Assembly (NCBI GenBank): GCA_036394995.1
Contig: DASWED010000042.1
Coordinates: 1-27,780 of the forward strand
Reading direction: 5' to 3'
DNA from: DASWED01 sp036394995
GTDB lineage: Bacteria > Actinomycetota > UBA4738 > JACQTL01
DNA: 27,780 bases
Numbering within the stretch: position 1 is the first letter of the stretch; the number at the start of each line of letters is the position of its first letter. A program made the position numbers and the translations under genes. Positions 16,388 to 22,387 of this stretch are shown piece by piece. The notes below the pieces were generated by a model that saw nothing but the letters and a program-made list of their open reading frames with translations, was not told the origin of the DNA and ran no database searches.

Positions 16388-16411
16388 GCCGGCCTCGATT
16401 CGCTGGCCGGC
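16388..16411 (+). terminator. GC hairpin after the sirtuin gene
   Basis: GCCGGCC (16388-16394) and GGCCGGC (16405-16411) form a 7-bp stem with a 10-base loop starting 5 bases after the stop codon. There is no T-run, though GATTTA follows shortly after. It probably marks the end of the murA operon. Confidence 0.4.
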
Positions 16412-16471
16412 ATCGGCGCGTGATTTACTCATTCGAACGGACCGACGACAGGCGAAAGGGGCGAACGAGCG

Positions 16472-16900
16472 ATGGCGGTGTTCCCGAGCGAGGAGTGGCT
16501 GGACGAGTACGTCGTGCGGATCAACGAGTCGAAGGAGTACCGGGAGGCCGCGGCCACGTGGGAGGGCGACGTGGCCTACGTGTTCGAGCCCGAGCCCGAT
16601 AAGGGCGTGCCCGAGGAGATCTGGGCCTGGCTCGACCTGTGGCACGGCGACTGCCGGCAGGGCAAGCTCGTCACCGCCGAGGAGGGGGAGAGGGCCAAGT
16701 TCATCATCCGGGCCCCGTACTCGCGGTGGAAGGAGGTCATCCGCAAGGAGCTGGACCCGGTGAAGGGCATGATGCAGGGCAAGCTCAAGCTGAAGGGCGA
16801 CCTCCCGACGATCGTCCGGTACGTGAAGGCGGCGAACGAGCTGGTGAACCTGGCCCAGACCGTGCCCACGGAGTTCGTCGACGAACAGCAGGCCAGCTGA
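16472..16900 (+). CDS. SCP2 sterol-transfer-family protein
   Basis: This is a small soluble protein of 142 residues that fits the SCP2 sterol-carrier fold, which binds lipids or fatty acyl-CoAs in a hydrophobic tunnel. The C-terminal part (VKGMMQGKLKLKGDL, then IVRYVKAANELVNLA) is the characteristic end of the domain, and the middle contains the usual Trp-rich strand-helix region (IWAWLDLWHG). ATG 16472 is preceded by GAAAGGGG about 11 bases upstream. The next gene, a zinc-dependent dehydrogenase, begins 33 bases after the stop, and a second SCP2-like gene follows that, so the three probably form one transcription unit handling a hydrophobic substrate. The ligand is not predictable from sequence. 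Confidence 0.82.
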   Translation: MAVFPSEEWLDEYVVRINESKEYREAAATWEGDVAYVFEPEPDKGVPEEIWAWLDLWHGDCRQGKLVTAEEGERAKFIIRAPYSRWKEVIRKELDPVKGMMQGKLKLKGDLPTIVRYVKAANELVNLAQTVPTEFVDEQQAS

Positions 16901-16933
16901 GGGCCGCGGCGACGCGGTGACCGGGAGCCGGAC

Positions 16934-17974
16934 GTGAGGGCCGTCGTCTACGAGGACGTCCGCAAGGTGACGGTGTCGGACGTCCCCGACGCCGCGGTCG
17001 AGCACCCCGGGGACGCCGTGGTCCGGGTGACGGCGGCGGGGATCTGCGGGTCCGACCTCCACTTCTACACGGGGAAGGCCCCGCTGTCGCCGGGGGACAC
17101 GATCGGGCACGAGGCCGTCGGCGTGGTGGAGTCCGTGGGGCCGGACGTCACCGCCTTCCGGCCCGGCGACCGGGTCGTGGTGGCGTTCGACATCGTGTGC
17201 GGCGAATGCTGGTACTGCCGGCGGGGCCAGACGTCGCTGTGCGAGGACTTCCGGAACCTCGGCGCCGGGCCGTTCGGCGGGTCGCTGGGCGGCGCCCAGG
17301 CCGAGCTGGTCCGGGTCCCGGTGGCCGACGTGAACCTCCTGCGCATCCCCGAGGGGATGGAGGACGAACGGGCCCTGTTCGTCGGGGACATCCTCACCAC
17401 CGGGTACTACGCCGCCGCGATCTCCGGCATCGGGCCCGAGGACACGGTGGCGGTGGTGGGTGCGGGGCCGGTGGGGTTCTTCGCGGCGCAGGGGGCGCTG
17501 GTCCACGGGGCGGCCCGGGTCCTGGCGCTGGACCTCCAGGCCGACCGGCTGGCCCTGGCCGAACGGGTGGGGGCCACGCCGGTGAACGTGGCCGAGCGCA
17601 ACGCCCAGATGGCGGTGGCCTCGCTCACGGAGGGTCGGGGGGCCGACATCGTGATCGAGGCGGTGGGGACGGAGTCCTCGTTCGAGACCGCGATCGAGGT
17701 GGTCCGCCGGGGCGGGACCGTCACCGTGGCCGGGATGTACGTGAGCGAGACCGTGCCCGTGCAGCTCGGGGTGTACTGGACCCGGGCGCTGGACGTCCGG
17801 TTCGCCGGGATCTGCCCGATCCACGCGTGGTGGAACGAGGCGATGGACGCGGTCCGCGACGGGCGCATCGATCCCATGCCGCTGATCTCCCACCGCGCGC
17901 CACTCGAGGAGGCCCCCCACATGTACGAGCTGTTCGAGAACCGGCTGGCCACGAAGGTGGTGCTCACACCGTGA
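16934..17974 (+). CDS. Zinc-dependent medium-chain alcohol dehydrogenase
   Basis: This is a 346-residue NAD(P)-dependent MDR-family oxidoreductase. Catalytic zinc ligands are C38 (ICGSD), H59/E60 (GHE) and D152 (VGDILTTGY). A structural zinc site is formed by C89, C92, C95 and C103, and the Rossmann glycine motif is VGAGPVG at residues 175-181. The length and domain order are normal for sorbitol/threonine/glutathione-independent formaldehyde dehydrogenase-like members. GTG 16934 is the only start compatible with the family N-terminus (MRAVVYEDV). The substrate is not resolved. Its stop overlaps the start of an SCP2-like gene (GTGA), and another SCP2 gene lies just upstream, so an alcohol carried on or derived from lipid is a reasonable but unproven guess. 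Confidence 0.93.
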   Translation: MRAVVYEDVRKVTVSDVPDAAVEHPGDAVVRVTAAGICGSDLHFYTGKAPLSPGDTIGHEAVGVVESVGPDVTAFRPGDRVVVAFDIVCGECWYCRRGQTSLCEDFRNLGAGPFGGSLGGAQAELVRVPVADVNLLRIPEGMEDERALFVGDILTTGYYAAAISGIGPEDTVAVVGAGPVGFFAAQGALVHGAARVLALDLQADRLALAERVGATPVNVAERNAQMAVASLTEGRGADIVIEAVGTESSFETAIEVVRRGGTVTVAGMYVSETVPVQLGVYWTRALDVRFAGICPIHAWWNEAMDAVRDGRIDPMPLISHRAPLEEAPHMYELFENRLATKVVLTP

Positions 17975-18384
17975 CCGCCACCGTCGACTACGTGGACGAG
18001 GAGCCCAACGGCCTGGCCACCATGCTGGGCGGCCTCATCGAGGCCAACCTCGAGCAGCACCCCGAGCGGGAGGCCCTGCTGAAGCCCGCCGTCATCGGGA
18101 TCACCGCACCGGACGCCGGCGTCTCCCTGACCCTCCAGATCGCGCCGGGACGGGTCGGTGTGGCCAACGGGCTCCAGGGCCGTCCCCACCTCCTGGTGAC
18201 GGCCGACTCCGGGACGCTCATCGAGCTGTCCTCGGTCCCCCTGCGGCTCGGCCTGCCCGACTCCATGACGAAGGACGGCCGGGCCGTGAACGCGAAGCTG
18301 TTCAAGGGGGAGATCAAGGTCAAGGGGATGATCCGGAATCTCGGCAAGCTGGCCCGCCTCAACAGGCTGCTCTCGGTGACCTGA
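17971..18384 (+). CDS. Second SCP2-like lipid-binding protein
   Basis: This 137-residue soluble protein reads as an SCP2-fold domain: beta strands around SLTLQIAPGRVGVANG, then LFKGEIKVKGMIRNLGKLARLNRLLSV at the end (residues about 108-135). It differs clearly in sequence from the SCP2 protein at 16472-16900, so it is not a recent duplicate. The GTG start is inferred from a 4-base overlap (GTGA) with the dehydrogenase stop, so translation is coupled. The gene closes with CTGA, and a cyclic-nucleotide-binding protein starts 30 bases later. Binding of a sterol, fatty acid or acyl-CoA is expected from the fold; the ligand is unknown. Confidence 0.78.
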   Translation: MTATVDYVDEEPNGLATMLGGLIEANLEQHPEREALLKPAVIGITAPDAGVSLTLQIAPGRVGVANGLQGRPHLLVTADSGTLIELSSVPLRLGLPDSMTKDGRAVNAKLFKGEIKVKGMIRNLGKLARLNRLLSVT

Positions 18385-18414
18385 GCACGCCGCGAGAGGA
18401 GGCACCGCGACGCC

Positions 18415-18843
18415 ATGCGCAAGATTCCCAGGAATGTCATCGAGCACTTCCGGAAGGTGCCGCTGTTCTCGGCCGTCTCCGAGCGCGGGCTCCGGGCCAT
18501 CATCTCGACGTCCGACGAGATCTCGGAGCCCGCCGGATCGGTGCTCGTTGCGGAGGGGGACCACCGGCGGGAGTTCTTCGTCATCGTCTCGGGGACCGCG
18601 AGGGTGACCCGGCGGGGGCGGAAGGTGGCCACGGTGGGTCCGGGTGACTGGTTCGGCGAGTTCGCGCTGCTGGCGGGGGTCCCCCGAACGGCCACCGTGA
18701 CCGCGGAGACCGACGTGACGCTGATCATGCTGGGCCCCCAGCAGCTCGAGCTGGTCCTGGACGAGGAGCCGACCGTGACGCGGGCCGTGCTGAAGGCGCT
18801 GGGCGAGCGGCTCCATCCGCACGACCGGACCGCCCCGGGCTGA
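18415..18843 (+). CDS. Stand-alone cyclic nucleotide-binding domain protein
   Basis: The 142-residue product is a single cNMP-binding (CAP/PKA regulatory-type) domain. The phosphate-binding cassette is intact: FGEFALLAGVPRTATV at residues 80-95, with E82 and R91 in the positions that bind the ribose and cyclic phosphate, so cAMP or cGMP binding is plausible. No DNA-binding helix-turn-helix, kinase, channel or transferase domain follows; the protein ends about 20 residues after the fold. It may act by protein-protein contact. ATG 18415 is preceded by GAGAGGAGG about 15 bases upstream. It lies at the end of the SCP2/dehydrogenase cluster, and similar small proteins occur widely in actinobacteria without assigned function. 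Confidence 0.88.
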   Translation: MRKIPRNVIEHFRKVPLFSAVSERGLRAIISTSDEISEPAGSVLVAEGDHRREFFVIVSGTARVTRRGRKVATVGPGDWFGEFALLAGVPRTATVTAETDVTLIMLGPQQLELVLDEEPTVTRAVLKALGERLHPHDRTAPG

Positions 18844-18849
18844 CCGTGC

Positions 18850-18873
18850 CCGGCCGGTCACGGACCCGGCCGG
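18850..18873 (+). terminator. Hairpin after the cNMP-binding gene
   Basis: Two CCGGCCGG copies (18850-18857 and 18866-18873) can pair over 8 bp with an 8-base loop just after the stop codon. CCGGCCGG is self-complementary, so other foldings compete. A further hairpin (GTGGGG/CCCCAC, 18995-19010) lies in the same 214-base gap, which otherwise shows no gene. Confidence 0.33.
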
Positions 18874-19057
18874 ATGGGGGACGCCGAACGCCCGGCCGGG
18901 TCGGCCGGAAGGCCACCTTTGCCATCACCCGCCCCCATACGGAATTGCATGCCTTCGGATCACCCACCCGGGTCCCCCCGGCCGATGCCGCGGGGTGGGG
19001 CACGCCCCACACTCGAGGCACGAGAATTCGCGGCGACCGAGACGGAAGGGGCCACCG

Positions 19058-19447
19058 ATGCGGCGGACGGGCGGAGAGCGGAAGACCGGGGGCATCGGGG
19101 TTCGGATGCTCGCGGTCGCCGCGCTGGTCACGTGCTCGCTCGCGGTGGCGTCGTGGGTCCGGGCGTCGCCGGCAACTCCGTCGTTCGCCCGGTACAAGGC
19201 CGATCCCGCGCTGGTCCGGCAGGCCTCGACCAACCCGGCCCGCGACCTCCGCATCGTCATCCGTGAGCTCCACCCGTCGTCGGACCGCGCGGAGCGCCTG
19301 GTCGCCGGACTCCATGGCTCGGTGACCCGGCACCTCGGGATGACCGGCGGCTTCGCGGCCCGGATCCCCGGTTCCTCGCTGGACACCCTGGCCGGCTCAC
19401 CGGAGGTCGTGCTGATCCGGAGCGACGTCACCGGCTCCAGGAGCTGA
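19058..19447 (+). CDS. Secreted subtilisin-propeptide/inhibitor I9-like protein without protease domain
   Basis: This 129-residue protein has a signal peptide or signal anchor (about residues 15-36, hydrophobic ALVTCSLAVASWV). The domain that follows reads like the N-terminal propeptide of S8 subtilases (peptidase inhibitor I9 fold): RIVIRELHPSS, then LHGSVTRHLGMTGGFAARIPGSSLDTLAGSPEVVLIRSD. In subtilases this is directly followed by the catalytic domain with its Asp, His and Ser motifs. Here the frame stops 9 residues after the propeptide, and no subtilase sequence is visible in any frame downstream before meaB. It is either a stand-alone secreted I9-type inhibitor or the remnant of a protease gene. 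ATG 19058 is supported by GGAAGGGG with a 6-base spacing. A 12-bp inverted repeat begins within its stop codon. Confidence 0.72.
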   Translation: MRRTGGERKTGGIGVRMLAVAALVTCSLAVASWVRASPATPSFARYKADPALVRQASTNPARDLRIVIRELHPSSDRAERLVAGLHGSVTRHLGMTGGFAARIPGSSLDTLAGSPEVVLIRSDVTGSRS

Positions 19448-19574
19448 CCCGTTGAGGGACGAGATGTTCGGCTGTTCGCGGACGAAGGGGATGAGGCGGG
19501 AGCCGCGCAGGCCCGAGCCGTCGGCATGTGGGTTCGCCGGGTTCTGCGGGCCGTGGCGTTGACCCTCAACGGGT
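19447..19574. repeat. Perfect 12-bp inverted repeat spanning 128 bases
   Basis: ACCCGTTGAGGG at 19447-19458 is exactly complementary to CCCTCAACGGGT at 19563-19574. The arms are separated by 104 bases containing shorter self-complementary pieces such as TTCG/CGAA. The pairing could close a structured RNA or be the ends of a tiny element. I see no target duplication and no recognisable riboswitch core. It fills most of the 235-base gap before meaB. Confidence 0.6.
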
Positions 19575-19668
19575 TCGATCTGGTGCTCGGGCCGGCCGCC
19601 GACGCCGTCGGTGGCATCGAGTCCGGATACTGCGCGGAGAGCAGGGGAGGGTGAGCCGAGGCAGCGGG

Positions 19669-19674
19669 TAGGCT
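19669..19674 (+). promoter_or_regulatory. -10 element TAGGCT for meaB, leaderless-type spacing
   Basis: TAGGCT ends 8 bases before GTG 19683, so transcription would begin at the start codon. No clear -35 is present. The same hexamer with the same spacing to a start codon recurs at 24542, which supports the call. Confidence 0.42.
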
Positions 19675-19682
19675 TGCCGCTC

Positions 19683-20648
19683 GTGGACGTCGAGGGGCTC
19701 GTCGAACGGGTGCTGGCCGGGGAGCGGCGGGGGATGGCCCGGGCCATCTCGCTCGTGGAGGACGGCGCGCCGGAGCTGGAAGCGCTGTCCGCGGGCCTGT
19801 ACCCCCACACCGGGAACGCCGCCACGATCGGGCTGACCGGCTCGCCGGGGGTCGGGAAGTCGAGCCTGGCCGAGCAGCTGGTGCGGACAGCGCGGTCGCA
19901 TGGCCGCTCGGTGGCCGTGCTGGCCATCGACCCCACATCGCCGTTCACCGGGGGAGCCCTGCTGGGGGACCGGCTGCGGATGCAGACCCACGCCACCGAC
20001 CCCCACGTGTTCATCCGGTCCATGGCCACCCGGGGGCACCTCGGCGGGATGGCCCTGGCCGCGCCGGAGGCCATCCGGATCCTCGACGCCGCGGGGACGG
20101 ACGTGGTGATCGTGGAGACGGTCGGGGTGGGCCAGGCCGAGGTGGAGGTGGCGGGAGCCACCGACACCACCCTCGTGGTGGTCTCGCCGGGGTGGGGCGA
20201 CGCCGTGCAGGTGGCGAAGGCCGGGATCCTGGAGATCGCCGACGTGTTCGTGGTGAACAAGGCGGACAAGGAGGGGTCCGGGGAGGCCGCCCGGGAGCTC
20301 GAGCTCATGGTGAGGATGGGTGCCCGGCGGGACAAGGAGGACTGGGTTCCGCCGGTCGTGCGGACGTCCACGGTCTCCGGCGAGGGGATCGACGAGCTGT
20401 GGGAGTCCATCGAGTCGCACCGGAAGCACCTGGAGGACACCGGCGCGCTGCAGCGGAACCGGCGGACCCGGTTGCTGGCCGAGGTCCAGACGCTGGCCGC
20501 CCAGCGGGTCCGGGAGCGCGTCCAGGGGGCGCTGGAGGGGGACCCCGATCTGGCCCGGGACCTGGAGGAACGGAAGGTGGATCCGTACCGGGCCGCTACG
20601 ATGCTCCTGGAACGCATCACGGGGACCGAAGGAGCCGCGGATGCCTGA
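19683..20648 (+). CDS. meaB: MeaB-family GTPase, chaperone of a B12-dependent acyl-CoA mutase
   Basis: MeaB-type G proteins load adenosylcobalamin onto acyl-CoA mutases and protect them from inactivation. The 321-residue product has Walker A GSPGVGKS at residues 53-60, the family block AIDPTSPFTGGALLGDR at 81-97, the switch segment ETVGVGQAE at 145-153 and the guanine-specificity motif NKAD at 192-195. GTG 19683 is chosen because the family starts shortly before VEGLVERVLAG and because of the -10 element at 19669; GTG 19611 would add 24 unsupported residues. It overlaps the mutase gene by 8 bases, which identifies its client. Order and pairing match the G-protein and mutase parts of the fused enzyme IcmF. 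No cobalamin-binding domain is encoded in this gene. Confidence 0.93.
   Translation: MDVEGLVERVLAGERRGMARAISLVEDGAPELEALSAGLYPHTGNAATIGLTGSPGVGKSSLAEQLVRTARSHGRSVAVLAIDPTSPFTGGALLGDRLRMQTHATDPHVFIRSMATRGHLGGMALAAPEAIRILDAAGTDVVIVETVGVGQAEVEVAGATDTTLVVVSPGWGDAVQVAKAGILEIADVFVVNKADKEGSGEAARELELMVRMGARRDKEDWVPPVVRTSTVSGEGIDELWESIESHRKHLEDTGALQRNRRTRLLAEVQTLAAQRVRERVQGALEGDPDLARDLEERKVDPYRAATMLLERITGTEGAADA
20628..20634 (+). promoter_or_regulatory. Shine-Dalgarno GAAGGAG that fixes the mutase start
   Basis: GAAGGAG lies 6 bases before ATG 20641, inside the 3' end of meaB. It decides the mutase start against the longer open frame that extends to 20320 but runs through meaB. Confidence 0.7.
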
Positions 20649-22308
20649 GTACGAGGACGAACTGGAGCGCTGGCGCGAGCACTACCACGCCACGGCCGAG
20701 CGGGACACAGACTTCCAGACGCTGTCCGGCGAGCCGCTGAAGGCCCTGTACACGCCTGAGGACGTCGCCGGGCTCGATTACGCCCGCGACCTGGGGTTCC
20801 CGGGGCACTCCCCGTTCACCCGCGGCGTGTACCACTCGATGTACCGGGGCCGGCTGTGGACCATGCGGCAGTTCGCCGGGTTCGGCTCGGCCGCCGAGAC
20901 CAACCGCCGCTACAAGTTCCTCCTAGCCCAGGGCCAGGGTGGCCTGTCGGTGGCGTTCGACATGCCCACGCTGATGGGCCGGGACTCCGACGATCCCCTG
21001 TCCGAGGGCGAGGTGGGCCGGTGCGGGGTGGCCACGGACTCGCTGGCCGACTTCGAGACGCTGTTCGACGGGATCCCCCTCGGCGACATCACCACCTCGA
21101 TGACCATCAGCGGCCCGGCGGTGATCCTGTTCGCGTTCTTCCTGGCCGCCGCGGAGCGCCAGGGCGTGCCGTGGAACGTCCTCGACGGGACGCTCCAGAC
21201 GGACATCCTCAAGGAGTACATCGCGCAGAAGGAGTGGATCTTCCCGCCCCGCCCCCACCTCCGGCTGATCGGCGATCTCATCGAGTTCTGCGCGAAGGAG
21301 TCCCCGAAGTTCCACCCGATCTCCGTGTCCGGCTATCACATCCGGGAGGCCGGCTCGACGGCGGCCCAGGAGCTCGCGTTCACCCTGGCCGACGGGTTCA
21401 GCTACGTGGAGCTCGGCCGGGACCGGGGGCTCGACGTGGACCGGTTCTCCCAGGGCCTGTCCTTCTTCTTCAACGCCCACATCGACTTCTTCGAGGAGAT
21501 CGCGAAGTACCGGGCGGCCCGCCGGATCTGGGCCCGGTGGCTCCGCGACGTGTACCACGCGAAGAGCGAGACCTCGATGCGCCTGCGGTTCCACACCCAG
21601 ACCGCCGGCGTCTCGCTCACCGCCCAGCAGCCCGAGAACAACATCGTGCGCACGGCGGTGGAGGCCTTGGCCGCGGTGCTCGGGGGCACCCAGTCCCTGC
21701 ACACGAACGCCCTCGACGAGGTCCTGGCCCTGCCCACCGAGAAGTCGGCCGAGATCGCCCTGCGGACCCAGCAGATCATCGCGTACGAGACCGGCGTGAC
21801 GAACGTCATCGACCCCCTGGGGGGCTCGTACTTCGTGGAGGCCCTGACGAACCGGATGGAGGAGGCCGCGGAGGAGTACTTCGCGAAGATCCGGGAGTTC
21901 GGGAGGGGCTCGATGCTGGAGGGGATGCTGGTCGGCATCGAACGCGGCTACTTCCAGTCCGAGATCGCCGACGCCGCGTTCCGGGAGCAGGAGCTGTACG
22001 AGAAGGGCCGGCTGGTCAGGGTCGGGGTGAACGAGTTCGTGAACCCCAACGAGGGCCCCATCGACACCCTGATCATCGGGCCCGAGACCGAGGTGGAGCA
22101 GGTGGCCCGGATCGCCGAGACGCGAAGGGGGCGCGACGACGAGGCCGCGGGGAAGGCCCTGGAGGCGCTGAAGGCCGCCGCGGCCACCGAGGACGAGAAC
22201 CTGGTCCCGCCCCTGGTGGACTGCGCCCGGGCGTACTGCACGGAGGGCGAGATCGTGGGGGCCCTGCGCGAGGTGTTCGGCTCGTACACCGAGACCCCCA
22301 GGTTCTGA
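20641..22308 (+). CDS. icmA: B12-dependent acyl-CoA mutase large subunit, isobutyryl-CoA-mutase-like
   Basis: This 555-residue catalytic subunit belongs to the methylmalonyl-CoA mutase family, which rearranges acyl-CoA carbon skeletons with adenosylcobalamin. It covers the substrate-binding barrel (residues about 70-400, including LRFHTQTAGVSLTAQQP and GGTQSLHTNALDE) and lacks the DxHxxG cobalamin-binding domain, so a separate small subunit must exist; none is in this window. The residues that set substrate specificity are F78 (TMRQFAGF) and Q196 (EYIAQKEW), with H233 conserved. The spacings (118 and 37 residues) equal those of Tyr89, Arg207 and His244 in methylmalonyl-CoA mutase. Phe and Gln at these sites are the published signature of isobutyryl-CoA mutase, and the length suits IcmA. 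It overlaps meaB by 8 bases and is co-transcribed. Homology annotation would probably say methylmalonyl-CoA mutase. Confidence 0.92.
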   Translation: MPEYEDELERWREHYHATAERDTDFQTLSGEPLKALYTPEDVAGLDYARDLGFPGHSPFTRGVYHSMYRGRLWTMRQFAGFGSAAETNRRYKFLLAQGQGGLSVAFDMPTLMGRDSDDPLSEGEVGRCGVATDSLADFETLFDGIPLGDITTSMTISGPAVILFAFFLAAAERQGVPWNVLDGTLQTDILKEYIAQKEWIFPPRPHLRLIGDLIEFCAKESPKFHPISVSGYHIREAGSTAAQELAFTLADGFSYVELGRDRGLDVDRFSQGLSFFFNAHIDFFEEIAKYRAARRIWARWLRDVYHAKSETSMRLRFHTQTAGVSLTAQQPENNIVRTAVEALAAVLGGTQSLHTNALDEVLALPTEKSAEIALRTQQIIAYETGVTNVIDPLGGSYFVEALTNRMEEAAEEYFAKIREFGRGSMLEGMLVGIERGYFQSEIADAAFREQELYEKGRLVRVGVNEFVNPNEGPIDTLIIGPETEVEQVARIAETRRGRDDEAAGKALEALKAAAATEDENLVPPLVDCARAYCTEGEIVGALREVFGSYTETPRF

Positions 22309-22351
22309 CGGTTCCTCCGAGCACGCTCTCCCCATCCGGGACACCGGGTGG

Positions 22352-22357
22352 TAGCCT
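22352..22357 (+). promoter_or_regulatory. -10 element TAGCCT upstream of the phosphatase gene
   Basis: TAGCCT lies 30 bases upstream of ATG 22388, leaving a short leader that holds the ribosome-binding site GGAAAGG (22374-22380, 7 bases before the start). No strong -35 is seen. Confidence 0.35.
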
Positions 22358-22387
22358 CGCCCGGTCGCTGCCCGGAAAGGGCCCAGG

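Noticed and set aside
19560..19590. GGTTCGATC resembling a tRNA T-loop
   Set aside because: The flanking bases do not form the T stem, and there is no acceptor, D or anticodon arm around it.
19447..19682. Possible cobalamin riboswitch upstream of meaB and the B12-dependent mutase
   Set aside because: The B12 box and the usual core helices are not visible, and the -10 element at 19669 would place transcription start after this region.
19611..19682. Upstream GTG start for meaB
   Set aside because: The 24 added residues are not like the family N-terminus and would lie upstream of the apparent promoter.
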